Shown: piece by piece, positions 25,558-33,870 of the stretch
Layout of the letters: each line of letters begins with the position of its first letter
Numbering within the stretch: the first letter of the stretch is position 1
Assembly (NCBI GenBank): GCA_020849855.1
Contig: JADZFO010000015.1
Location: forward strand, 1-64,000
DNA: 64,000 nt
Source of the DNA: a bacterium
GTDB taxonomy: Bacteria; 4484-113; JAFGCY01
Reading direction: 5' to 3'
The notes under the pieces: generated by a model
What the model was told of the DNA's origin: nothing
The model's input: only the letters and a program-made list of their open reading frames with translations
Database searches by the model: none
Program-made: the position numbers and the translations under genes

Positions 25558-25563
25558 TCAGCG

Positions 25564-27273
25564 GTGAACGTCCTGCTGCTGAAAGCCTGGCTGAACAGCG
25601 AAGGCCCCGCCCTGATTGGCTCGCGCCTGCACTCCGTGCAGCAGATCGACACACGCTCATTTCTGCTGGACCTGAGCGCGGAGGACTCCTCCAGCCAGCG
25701 CCTGCTGTGCTCGGTGATGGAGGAGTATCCCCTGCTGGCCCTGCTGAGCAGTGAAGAGCTCCGCGGGCTGGACAGCCGGGACGCAGAAGACGAAGCCCCG
25801 GCCGAGAGCAACTTCGTCAAGGCCCTGCGCTTTCATTTGCTCGGCTACAAGCTGATCGGCATCCTTCAGGAGGGCTTCGACCGCTCGGTGACCTTCAGCT
25901 TCAGCAAGACTGATATGTACGGGCGCGAGAGCCTCAAGCAGCTGCGCCTGGAGCTGGTGGGGCGCTCCAGCAATGCCTACCTGCTGACCGCCAGCCAGGT
26001 GTCGCGCTGCGACGGAAATGTGCTGTCCATCTTCAAGCGCGTGCGCAAGGAACAGAACCGCGTCCGGCACATCGTGACCGGCAAGCAGCTGCCGCCCCCG
26101 CCGCCGCTGGGCAAGTTTGTGGCGGCCGAGAGTGACATGGACGGCCTGGCGGCGGAGCTGGCCCAGCTTGGCAGCAGCGAGACGGCTGAGGAAGGCGAGG
26201 GCGCCAGCGCTGGAGCGAACCCTTTGGAGCTGCTCTTCACACGGCGGGTTGCCGCCAGTGATGCCAAGCTCTGGCCCGCGGTAGAAACCCTGCTGCCGGT
26301 GACTTATGACCTGCAGACCCTGCTGGGATTTATCTCCAACCTGCAGCGCGGAACCCTGAGCAGCGAGCTCTTTGGCCTCGGCCACGAGGGCGCGACGGCC
26401 AACTCGGTCGCGCTGAAGCAGTGGCTGCAGGCGCGCGGAAGGCGCGGCAAGGCCGGCAGCACTGGCGTGCCCCTCTTGCAGGAGCTGGCGCACCGCCTGG
26501 ACCAGCTAAACGAGCGTCTGGCGCTGTCTCTGCGGGCGGATGAGCTGGAGCTTCTGGCCCTGGAAATGCTGTCGCAGGCCGAGCAGGCGGATCAGGAGAA
26601 GCGCGGCCAGGCATTACTGGAGGCCTGGCAGGAAGAGCACCCGGACTGGGCCGGAGAGATAGAGCTGCTGCAGAGCGTGCAGGAGAACGCGCAGAACCTG
26701 CTGCGCTTCAGCCAGCGCCTCAGGCGCGGGGTGGACAAGCTGCAGCGCGTGATTGACCACACCACGCAGCAGCTGGCGATGCTGGAGCAGGCCCGCCCGG
26801 CGGGCACCGCGGCGCCAGTGCGGCGCAGCGTCCCGGCGCGCGACCCGCTGCAGGCTGAGCAGAAGCGCCTGAACAAATACGGCGTGAAGTACCAGCGCTT
26901 TGTCAGCTCCGAGGGCCTGGTGATCCTGGCCGGCATGGGCGATACAAGCAACGACGGCCTGCTGCGGATCTACGGCTCCGGGCGGCATCTATGGCTGCAT
27001 GTGCGCGACTTCCCCGGCAGCCATGTCATCGTGCTCTTCAACGGTAAGGAAGTGGGCGCGGCGAGCCTGTATGAAGCGGCGGTGATTGCGGCCTGGTTCA
27101 GCCAGGGCAGGGATGAGGATGATGTGGAGGTCAGTTACCTGCCGATTCGCCATCTGCGCAGGCCCAAGGGCGGCAAGGCGGGGCAGGTGCTGAAGACAAG
27201 TGAGAAGGTGATCAGCGTGCGGCCCTCAGACTATGAGGCGCTGAAGCTGGAGCTGCGCGGCCAGGAGCATTAG
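25564..27273 (+). CDS. rqcH: Ribosome quality control protein RqcH (NFACT family)
   Basis: 569 aa. NFACT proteins bind stalled 50S-peptidyl-tRNA complexes and recruit tRNA-Ala to add C-terminal alanine tails that mark nascent chains for degradation. N-terminal NFACT-N domain (residues 1-~210, with GSRLHSVQQIDTRSFLLDL), a coiled-coil middle (~310-420), and the C-terminal NFACT-R domain with YGSGRHLWLHVRDFPGSHVIV near 475-495. GTG start with TATTAT 6 nt upstream; GGAGG lies 13 nt upstream, too far for normal use. Confidence 0.92.
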   Translation: MNVLLLKAWLNSEGPALIGSRLHSVQQIDTRSFLLDLSAEDSSSQRLLCSVMEEYPLLALLSSEELRGLDSRDAEDEAPAESNFVKALRFHLLGYKLIGILQEGFDRSVTFSFSKTDMYGRESLKQLRLELVGRSSNAYLLTASQVSRCDGNVLSIFKRVRKEQNRVRHIVTGKQLPPPPPLGKFVAAESDMDGLAAELAQLGSSETAEEGEGASAGANPLELLFTRRVAASDAKLWPAVETLLPVTYDLQTLLGFISNLQRGTLSSELFGLGHEGATANSVALKQWLQARGRRGKAGSTGVPLLQELAHRLDQLNERLALSLRADELELLALEMLSQAEQADQEKRGQALLEAWQEEHPDWAGEIELLQSVQENAQNLLRFSQRLRRGVDKLQRVIDHTTQQLAMLEQARPAGTAAPVRRSVPARDPLQAEQKRLNKYGVKYQRFVSSEGLVILAGMGDTSNDGLLRIYGSGRHLWLHVRDFPGSHVIVLFNGKEVGAASLYEAAVIAAWFSQGRDEDDVEVSYLPIRHLRRPKGGKAGQVLKTSEKVISVRPSDYEALKLELRGQEH

Positions 27274-27297
27274 TGCCGACGCTGGAGGGCAGCGGAA

Positions 27298-27369
27298 TCA
27301 GTTCTGCAGGATACCCGCGACAGCGCCGCAGATGGCCACTACCACGGTCAGAATCCACAGGTTAGTCAT
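27298..27369 (-). CDS. Tiny single-span membrane peptide (23 aa)
   Basis: ATG 27369, 23 codons: MTNLWILTVVVAICGAVAG is nearly all hydrophobic and ends ILQN. A G-rich stretch (GGGGGTAACC) precedes the ATG and could act as a ribosome site. It lies 47 nt behind a second tiny membrane ORF on the same strand, between rqcH and aspartate kinase. Function unknown; it could be chance, but two adjacent frames of this kind are unlikely to be. Confidence 0.45.
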   Translation of the reverse strand: MTNLWILTVVVAICGAVAGILQN

Positions 27370-27416
27370 TGGTTACCCCCGACAGTCAATTCGGCCAACT
27401 GGCCAGGGTGTCAGCC

Positions 27417-27509
27417 TCAGGTGCCACATCCGCCGCCGCCCCTGGAGTTGAAGTAGATCATCAGTCCGATGACTGTGACTACAAGGACCAGGGATAGGAC
27501 GTCGGGCAC
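27417..27509 (-). CDS. Tiny single-span membrane peptide with Gly/Cys tail (30 aa)
   Basis: GTG 27509, 30 codons: PDVLSLVLVVTVIGLMIYF forms one membrane span, followed by NSRGGGGCGT. The basic, Gly-rich, Cys-containing tail recalls very small Cys-tailed membrane proteins such as FeoB-associated ones, but no feoB is present here. A GGTGAAG lies 6-12 nt upstream. Probably co-transcribed with the 23-aa peptide downstream. Confidence 0.45.
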   Translation of the reverse strand: MPDVLSLVLVVTVIGLMIYFNSRGGGGCGT

Positions 27510-27648
27510 TGCTGCTTCACCACGTGTAGGAGATAACACTGCGCTGAGCCTGCATGATACACGCTAAGCGCAATGTAATTACCCTGAATTCAGTCTTATT
27601 CGTCTTATTACCGCAGTTTAATCAAGTTCGAGATTAAAGACAGTCGCG

Positions 27649-27846
27649 GGTCGAAGGGGGAAGGGGGAAGGGGGAAGGTCGCAGGTCGAATGAGAAGGGT
27701 GAAGTAGCGACTTGGTTCTTCCCGGGTTTTGGATGCACTTTGGGTTGAGGCCTTTCATCCTTAGTGGATCGAGGACTTAGCGTATTCGACTATCGACCAT
27801 CGACTATCGACCTTCGACCTTCCCCCTTCGACCACCGACCATCGAG
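27649..27846. repeat. Heptamer (TCGACCN-type) repeat region with long inverted arms
   Basis: The right part (about 27785-27846) is a run of 7-bp units: TCGACTA, TCGACCA, TCGACTA, TCGACCT, TCGACCT and variants. The left part (27649-27700) carries the complementary GGTCGAA and GGGGAAG units. A perfect 16-bp inverted repeat pairs 27649-27664 with 27818-27833 across ~150 nt. It fills most of the 27510-27862 gap upstream of aspartate kinase; no gene was seen there. Confidence 0.85.
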
Positions 27847-27862
27847 ATTCGGGAGGAGCGGC

Positions 27863-27868
27863 TACAAT
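27863..27868 (+). promoter_or_regulatory. -10 box TACAAT for aspartate kinase
   Basis: Ends 9 nt before ATG 27878. It directly follows the heptamer repeat region, so the repeats occupy the place of any upstream promoter elements. Confidence 0.5.
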
Positions 27869-27877
27869 TCCTCCCGC

Positions 27878-29140
27878 ATGCGTCGAGTGATCAAGTTTGG
27901 GGGAACCTCAGTCGCCACGCCGGAACTGGTGCGCGATGGCGCGCGGCATATCGCCCGCCTGGTGGAGCGCGGCGACCAGATCGCCGTGGTGGTCTCCGCC
28001 CCCGGTAATGCCACCAGCACCCTGCTGAATGCGATCTACAGCGCCTCTGAGAGCCAGGCCGGCTTCATCGAGGCCTGCGCTTTTGCCGCCCTCGGCGAAG
28101 AGCAGAGCGTGCACCTGATGGTGGCCGCGCTGCGTAGCCTGGGCGTCAATGCGTTGCCCTTCCTGCCGCGGGACACAGATACCTGGCCCATCATCGCCGA
28201 CATCGAGGACCTCTCTCCCCTGGCCACCGGCAAGGTGAACGAGGAGCGGCCCTTTGAGCTGCGCACCCAGCAGACAGCCGGTCGTTTCCGCCGCTTTGTG
28301 TTGCCGCACCTGCGGGTAGGCTCTGTGCCGGTGATCAGCGGCTTTTTCGCGGTGGACAGCGCGGACCGCGTGGTGGCCCTGGGCCGCGGCGGCAGCGACA
28401 TCAGCGCCTTTATCGTCGCGGCGCATATCAGCGCGGACGAGGTGGCGATCGTCACCGACGTCTCCGGCGTGCTTTCCGCCGACCCGCGCCTGGCAGCCAA
28501 CCCGCGCCTGCTGGACGAGCTGTCGATCACCGACATGCAAATCCTTGCCGGGGCCGGCGCGCGGGTGCTGCACCCCAAGGCCCTGGCCTTCAAGAGCGAG
28601 CACATGAAGGTGCGGATCCTGGACTACCGCGAGCTGGACCGCCTGGAGCAGACCGGCACCAGCGTGCTGGGCAAGAGCGAGACGACGCTGTTCCGCAATC
28701 CGGAAGAGCTGTCGATGCTGACCCTGGTGGGGGAGGTGAGCCAGCCCCTGGACCTCGACGCCGCGCTGATGCAGTGGATGCAGGGCTCCGGACTGTCGAT
28801 GCGCTCCGCCAGCTTCACCGAGCGCTTTACCTGCATCTATGTTCCGAGCAGCATGGCTGAAGAGGCCTATCGCGGCCTGCATGCGCTGATTGCCGAGCGC
28901 TTTACCGAGATCATGAGCCTGTCGATGAAGGGCGGGGTGGGCGAGCTGCGCCTGCGCAGCGCGAAGTTCCTCGACCAGCCCGGCGTGCTGGCTGAGATGA
29001 CCGGAGTGCTGGCCAACGCGCGGATCAACATCATCGAAATGGTGACCGGCCTGACCGACATCAGCGTGTTCATCAATTACAGCGACCTGGACCGGGCCGA
29101 AGCAATGCTGGGCCAGGTGCTGGAGCACTACTCTTCGTAG
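27878..29140 (+). CDS. Aspartate kinase
   Basis: 420 aa. It phosphorylates aspartate, the first step to Lys, Thr, Met and Ile. VIKFGGTSVATPE at the N-terminus binds the substrates; VALGRGGSDISAFIVA and AIVTDVSGVLSADPR complete the kinase domain. Two ACT domains follow from about residue 285 (the second has LDQPGVLAEMTGVLANARINI), expected to bind feedback inhibitors. The N-terminal insertion resembles the ThrA/LysC-type (helical segment ~50-110). Start fixed by the KFGGTSVA motif and the -10 box. Confidence 0.95.
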   Translation: MRRVIKFGGTSVATPELVRDGARHIARLVERGDQIAVVVSAPGNATSTLLNAIYSASESQAGFIEACAFAALGEEQSVHLMVAALRSLGVNALPFLPRDTDTWPIIADIEDLSPLATGKVNEERPFELRTQQTAGRFRRFVLPHLRVGSVPVISGFFAVDSADRVVALGRGGSDISAFIVAAHISADEVAIVTDVSGVLSADPRLAANPRLLDELSITDMQILAGAGARVLHPKALAFKSEHMKVRILDYRELDRLEQTGTSVLGKSETTLFRNPEELSMLTLVGEVSQPLDLDAALMQWMQGSGLSMRSASFTERFTCIYVPSSMAEEAYRGLHALIAERFTEIMSLSMKGGVGELRLRSAKFLDQPGVLAEMTGVLANARINIIEMVTGLTDISVFINYSDLDRAEAMLGQVLEHYSS

Positions 29141-29166
29141 GGTTCAGGCCTGCCTGAACCCGTATT

Positions 29167-29226
29167 TGTAGGGCGCACGGATGGGCGCCCCAAAAGTAGA
29201 CGGGCGCACATCCGTGAGACCCTACA
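29167..29226. repeat. 60-nt compound hairpin with TGTAGGG/CCCTACA ends
   Basis: TGTAGGG pairs with CCCTACA, then CACGGATG with CATCCGTG, then GCGCCC with GGGCGC around an 11-nt loop. It lies 26 nt after the aspartate kinase stop and could end its transcript. The CTACA element is the same as the trailers of shorter hairpins elsewhere. Confidence 0.85.
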
Positions 29227-29317
29227 GAAGGCAACTTCATTTAAACCCGACCAATACAAGCTGCTCAAGCGCGAAGCCTTCGCGCACCGGAAGTTCTCCA
29301 CTTGAATTGTGCGGTGG

Positions 29318-29323
29318 TAGAAT
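29318..29323 (+). promoter_or_regulatory. -10 box TAGAAT
   Basis: Ends 8 nt before ATG 29332, the usual spacing for leaderless starts in this window. Confidence 0.5.
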
Positions 29324-29331
29324 TCACTCGA

Positions 29332-29370
29332 ATGGCGAGATCGAAACCCCAGCAGGTGGAAGAGAGATGA
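29332..29370 (+). CDS. Possible 12-residue leader peptide
   Basis: MARSKPQQVEER then TGA, with TAGAAT 8 nt before its ATG. The stop overlaps the ATG of the next gene (ATGA). A leaderless mini-ORF coupled to a downstream gene could serve to load ribosomes for it. No attenuator hairpin was seen. Confidence 0.4.
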   Translation: MARSKPQQVEER

Positions 29371-29660
29371 GATCACTTGACACGCAGTTCGAGTTAAGCG
29401 CTGATGCAAGTGCTGCCAAACTTGTGAAAGCTGCCGACACAGCATACTTGAATGGTGGCTTCATTGGTTTCCTTTTGCTTGGTCTCAGCCCATTAATGAT
29501 GCAATCCGAGAATTCGGGCACGTTCTTTCAGCTTGCAAGGGCCCTATCACCAATTCTCATCCTTGTTGCCATAGCCTTTCACACTATTCATTTGAAAGCT
29601 CTGAGACAGAACTGCGCAGAACTACTCAAGCAACTGAGAAATGACAGATATGGCCAATGA
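29367..29660 (+). CDS. Small membrane protein
   Basis: 97 aa with two hydrophobic segments (GGFIGFLLLGLSPLMM and LSPILILVAIAFHTI) and a basic C-terminal tail. No family recognised. Lower G+C than the core genes. A GGAAGAGAG ribosome site precedes the ATG, which is the same ATG that overlaps the stop of the 12-codon frame. An upstream in-frame GTG/ATG extension runs through the 29167 hairpin and is rejected. Confidence 0.6.
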   Translation: MRSLDTQFELSADASAAKLVKAADTAYLNGGFIGFLLLGLSPLMMQSENSGTFFQLARALSPILILVAIAFHTIHLKALRQNCAELLKQLRNDRYGQ

Positions 29661-29693
29661 GCCATGAGCAGCACGCAGTGATGATCAAGAAAC

Positions 29694-30011
29694 ATGCTAA
29701 ACCCCGACCAATCCAAACAGATCAAGCGTGAGACCCTCGGGCTCTGGAAGTTCAACGCGGGCTGCGGCTGTGTTTCCTTTCTCATCGCCGTCGGCCTCGG
29801 CTTCGCCATCTGGAACATCGATTCATGGTGGTGGCGGGCGCCACTGATCCTGCTGCTTCTCTGCGCCGTGCTGGTCATGATCGCCGCCTCGCTGCTGGAT
29901 ATCGTGCCCTGGGCCTGGGCCGTGCTGCGCTTCTTCCACCTGGCGGGCAGCAACTGGCTGGAGAAGCGGCGCAATGAAGACGGGGGCGGCGACCCGCCGC
30001 CGAGTTTGTAG
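29694..30011 (+). CDS. Small membrane protein
   Basis: 105 aa. Two membrane segments (CVSFLIAVGLGFAIW and PLILLLLCAVLVMIAASLL) with an amphipathic C-terminal helix and a Gly/Pro end. It follows the preceding membrane protein by 33 nt and may share its transcript. The TAG stop lies in a TTTGTAGGG sequence that begins the next repeat block, so the last residues (DPPPSL) may be repeat-derived. Function unknown. Confidence 0.6.
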   Translation: MLNPDQSKQIKRETLGLWKFNAGCGCVSFLIAVGLGFAIWNIDSWWWRAPLILLLLCAVLVMIAASLLDIVPWAWAVLRFFHLAGSNWLEKRRNEDGGGDPPPSL

Positions 30012-30043
30012 GGCCGCAGGCCAAGGCGCCTGTTTCCCCGGCC

Positions 30044-30072
30044 GGAGGGGCCGGCCTTGGCCGGCCCGCGGC
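30044..30072 (+). repeat. Left end of the RAYT unit
   Basis: 29-bp terminal repeat containing the GGCCGGCC-TT-GGCCGGCC hairpin at 30049-30066. The transposase -10 box TACAAT (30075-30080) begins 2 nt after it. Confidence 0.9.
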
Positions 30073-30087
30073 GATACAATCTCCAAT

Positions 30088-30597
30088 GTGATGGCTTTGC
30101 CTGAATGGATCGAAGTTCCGCGCCGCAAGAACCCTCGCGCGAAGGGATTCGACTACTCGACGCCCGGTATGTACATGATTACGCAGTGCATCCAGAATCG
30201 GGTGCCTCTGCTCTGTAGAATTGAAGATTCAACGCCAAAGCTCACAGCAATTGGTCTATTGGTTGAAAGGCATCTTTTACAAACGGTCGATCGCTTTGCT
30301 GATACTGAACTGGACTGCTATTGCATCATGCCTGACCACTTCCACTTCATACTTTCCCTGAGCCTGAAAACTGGAAAGAAAGGAACGAGCGTTGTTGACT
30401 TCATGCGAGTGTTGAAATCGCTAAGCACCCGTGAGTACAACATTATTCGCCAGCAGTATTCAAGATTGCCCGAACAGTTTATGCAACGCAGCTTTGGCGA
30501 CGAAGTTATCGAGGATGAGGAAGAGCTTTATGCTTACCGCAAGTACATTCTTGAGAATCCACAGGCTTATCAACTGAGACGTGATGGCCACCTATAG
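30088..30597 (+). CDS. REP-associated tyrosine transposase (RAYT, TnpA_REP)
   Basis: 169 aa. Single-strand HUH-type nuclease of the IS200-related Y1 class that recognises hairpin ends. The HUH motif is CIMPDHFHFIL near residue 80; the C-terminal part has QRSFGDEVIEDEEELYAYRKYILENPQAY, where the Tyr of YRKYILENP is the expected nucleophile. GTG 30088 lies 7 nt after TACAAT; ATG 30091 is an equal alternative. Lower G+C than core genes. Complete, with no frameshift. Confidence 0.93.
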   Translation: MMALPEWIEVPRRKNPRAKGFDYSTPGMYMITQCIQNRVPLLCRIEDSTPKLTAIGLLVERHLLQTVDRFADTELDCYCIMPDHFHFILSLSLKTGKKGTSVVDFMRVLKSLSTREYNIIRQQYSRLPEQFMQRSFGDEVIEDEEELYAYRKYILENPQAYQLRRDGHL

Positions 30598-30621
30598 TCC
30601 CAGCAGCGAGGTGCTTGTCGT

Positions 30622-30650
30622 GCCGCGGGCCGGCCAAGGCCGGCCCCTCC
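30622..30650 (-). repeat. Right end of the RAYT unit
   Basis: Exact reverse complement of 30044-30072, with the GGCCGGCC-AA-GGCCGGCC hairpin at 30628-30645 followed by CCTCC. Confidence 0.9.
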
Positions 30651-30687
30651 GAGCCAGCTAACCTACACGCTAAACTTGACCCGCCTG

Positions 30688-31848
30688 ATGCCAGACACGC
30701 CAGCCACTGCAGTGCGCGCCATAATCGTCTCGGACGGCAAGCGCGGCCACGAAAACCAGAGCCGCGTGATCGCGCGCATGCTGGGGGTCGAAGAACCGCT
30801 GCTGATGTACCTGCGGCCGCAGTACAAGGACGGCGGCTGGACCGAGCTTCTGCTGCGCCTGCGCCTGCGCCTGAGCGGACCGCGGAGCATCAGCCGCAGG
30901 GCGGCGGGCGAGCTGGTGCGGACGATGCTGAAGCCCGAGACGCCCGAGGCCTTCCGCGAACTGGCGGAGGAGATTGCAGCGAGCGCAGGGGCAGGTATTG
31001 ACCTGCCCATTGCTGGGCAGAAGGCGCGTCAAGACGCGCCCCTACAGGCGCCCCTGCTGCTCTTCAGCATTTCCACCGGTACGCCGCCGGCGACGCTGAA
31101 CCTGGTGCTGGCTCGCCTGCTTGGTGCGCGCTCGATCGTAAGCATGACGCCCAGCCTGCTGCCCCTGTCGCTGTTCAGTGCGGCGATCCTGCCTGATCAC
31201 GACCTCTCGCCCGGCTTCAGTATGCAGCCCAACACTTTGGTGACGCCCCTGGCCCTGAGCATGCATGACAGCGCGGCTGCGCAGCTGCAGGCCAGCGCCC
31301 TGGCCAGCGAGTATGGCCTGGAACGCGAGCAGCGCTACATTGGCATCGCCATCGGCGGGCCGTCAAAGAACAGCCAGTGGAACGACAGTCACGTGCGGCG
31401 CTGGCTGGAGGATGTGCGCAGCGCGGCCCTTGCCAGCGGCTCGCAGCTTCTGGTGACGAATTCGCGGCGGACGCCGGCGGAGACCAGCCGCTGGCTGGCT
31501 GAGCTGGCCCGGGAGAAGGCCTTCGCGGCCTTCATTGACGCCGCCAGCGACCCGCGCAACCCACTGCCGGCCTTTTACGAGCTGTGCTGGCAGATGCATG
31601 TCAGCGCGGACAGCATCTCGATGCTCAGCGAGGCGGTGCAGGCCGGGCACCGGCCGGTGGTGCACTGGACCAGTCGCGAGGGGCCAAAGGGCAAGCTGCG
31701 GCGCTTCATCGACAACCTCTCCTCCGGCGGCGATGTTTTTGCCAACGCGCGCTCGCTGCCGACCGACAGCCTGCGCCGCAGGGAGCGCGTCAACGCGAAC
31801 TACAGCAAGCTGCGGGGGCAGCTTCTTGAGCTGCTGAAGCTGGACTGA
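30688..31848 (+). CDS. ELM1/GtrOC1-like family protein (DUF1022)
   Basis: 386 aa. The family is named after a plant mitochondrial-fission protein; bacterial members look like GT-B-fold glycosyltransferases of unknown substrate. AIIVSDGKRGHENQS opens the protein, STGTPPATLNLVLARLLGARSIVSM is near residue 125, and GIAIGGPSKNSQWNDSHVRRW and LVTNSRRTPAET follow. About 15 residues (GQKARQDAPLQAPLL) are encoded by a repeat hairpin inserted in frame at 31023. ATG 30688 is chosen; TTG 30676 is an alternative, and neither has a ribosome site. Confidence 0.85.
   Translation: MPDTPATAVRAIIVSDGKRGHENQSRVIARMLGVEEPLLMYLRPQYKDGGWTELLLRLRLRLSGPRSISRRAAGELVRTMLKPETPEAFRELAEEIAASAGAGIDLPIAGQKARQDAPLQAPLLLFSISTGTPPATLNLVLARLLGARSIVSMTPSLLPLSLFSAAILPDHDLSPGFSMQPNTLVTPLALSMHDSAAAQLQASALASEYGLEREQRYIGIAIGGPSKNSQWNDSHVRRWLEDVRSAALASGSQLLVTNSRRTPAETSRWLAELAREKAFAAFIDAASDPRNPLPAFYELCWQMHVSADSISMLSEAVQAGHRPVVHWTSREGPKGKLRRFIDNLSSGGDVFANARSLPTDSLRRRERVNANYSKLRGQLLELLKLD
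31023..31046. repeat. Hairpin GGCGCGTC-AA-GACGCGCC-CCTACA inside the ELM1-like gene
   Basis: Perfect 8-bp stem, AA loop and CCTACA trailer, in frame inside the coding sequence. Arm length and loop match the ends of the RAYT unit. Confidence 0.9.
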
Positions 31849-31882
31849 CAGCTCCGGCATGACTTTCGGGTCTGACCGTGTA

Positions 31883-31888
31883 GATAAT
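31883..31888 (+). promoter_or_regulatory. -10 box GATAAT
   Basis: Ends 7 nt before GTG 31896 of the CPBP protease gene; GTG 31890 would lie only 1 nt away and is rejected. Confidence 0.5.
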
Positions 31889-31895
31889 TGTGTCT

Positions 31896-32654
31896 GTGAC
31901 AGCACAATGGCAAGTAGTACTTAGGGTCCTGGCCGGCACTCTGCTGATCTGGCTGGTGCTGGACCGCAGTGCAGCTGCCATGGGCAGCCTGCGCGGCGAG
32001 GCCGGCATTGCTGTCTGCCTGCTGACCCTGGCTGCGGCATCAGTGCTCGAGTACCTGCTGTTCAGGACCAGCTGGCGGGAGCTGCTGGCGCGGCTGGGCC
32101 TGGGGCGGCCTCGCGCCGTCGCACTGCTGGCGACCGCCGGTGTTTGTCTGCTGCTTGTGGCCTACTTCCCTGCTTTTTCTCTTGCCAGCGGCGCGCGAAT
32201 CGACCTGCGGCCTGACTGGCTGCTTTTGATTCCCGGCCTGTTTGCCCAGCATGGGGTCGCCGAAGAACTGCTGTTTCGCGGCTTCGCTTTCGGGCATCTG
32301 CGCGCGGGACGCAGCTTCTGGCCGGCGGCCTGGCTGTCGCTGTTGCCTTTCAGCGCCGCACACCTGATGCTTTTCCTGAGCATGGAGCCAGTGCTGGCGG
32401 CCAGCTCAATCCTGGTTGCTGTGGCGACAAGCTTTCCGCTGGCCTGGCTCTACGAGCGTGGCAGAGCCACGATCTGGGCCCCCGCCCTGCTGCATCTTGG
32501 CATCCACGCCATCAAGCTGGTTGAAGTTGCGGAGGCGCAGTACATGTCGCTGGCACTGGGCTGGATGGCAGTCTGTTCGGTTGTGCCCTATGCGGCCTTC
32601 CTGTTTCTGCGAGACGGGCGCGACAACCAGGTCGCTGTGAGCGCTTCAAGCTGA
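31896..32654 (+). CDS. CPBP-family intramembrane metalloprotease
   Basis: 252 aa with about seven membrane segments. The family (Rce1/CAAX protease and bacteriocin-processing enzymes) is marked by HGVAEELLFRGF near residue 125 (Glu-Glu-x3-Arg), FSAAHLMLF, and a third motif HLGIHAIK. All the expected catalytic Glu, Arg and His residues are present. It acts in the cytoplasmic membrane; the substrate is unknown. Confidence 0.9.
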   Translation: MTAQWQVVLRVLAGTLLIWLVLDRSAAAMGSLRGEAGIAVCLLTLAAASVLEYLLFRTSWRELLARLGLGRPRAVALLATAGVCLLLVAYFPAFSLASGARIDLRPDWLLLIPGLFAQHGVAEELLFRGFAFGHLRAGRSFWPAAWLSLLPFSAAHLMLFLSMEPVLAASSILVAVATSFPLAWLYERGRATIWAPALLHLGIHAIKLVEVAEAQYMSLALGWMAVCSVVPYAAFLFLRDGRDNQVAVSASS

Positions 32655-32693
32655 CTGTAAGCCGGCTCCGGTCCTGACGCAGTCCTCGCCCAC

Positions 32694-33686
<993 letters not shown>

Positions 33687-33870
33687 CCCGGCGAGTATAG
33701 CAAAGCTGCTGTAGCGCCTCAGCAAGCGCGTGGATGAAGCCGCGCGGCGGAGGGCGTAAAGCTGCGCCGTGCTTTGAGTTAATCCCGCCGCACTTACCGG
33801 CTCTTCAGCCTGCGTTCACACAGTCTGCCTATCCTCGCCGCGCCCCGGAATTTTGAGGAGGAACTGGAAC

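Larger units (their letters stand above)
30044..30650. mobile_element. RAYT unit bounded by perfect 29-bp inverted repeats
   Basis: 30044-30072 and 30622-30650 are exact reverse complements over 29 bp and frame one REP-associated tyrosine transposase gene. Each end contains an 18-nt hairpin, GGCCGGCC with a TT or AA centre, plus a CCTCC trailer and a CCGCGG flank. The ~607-bp unit looks intact and recently mobile, because the ends have not diverged. Confidence 0.85.

Noticed and set aside
29181-29366. N-terminal extension of the membrane protein at 29367
   Set aside because: It would translate part of the 29167 hairpin and ignore the ribosome site and -10 box.
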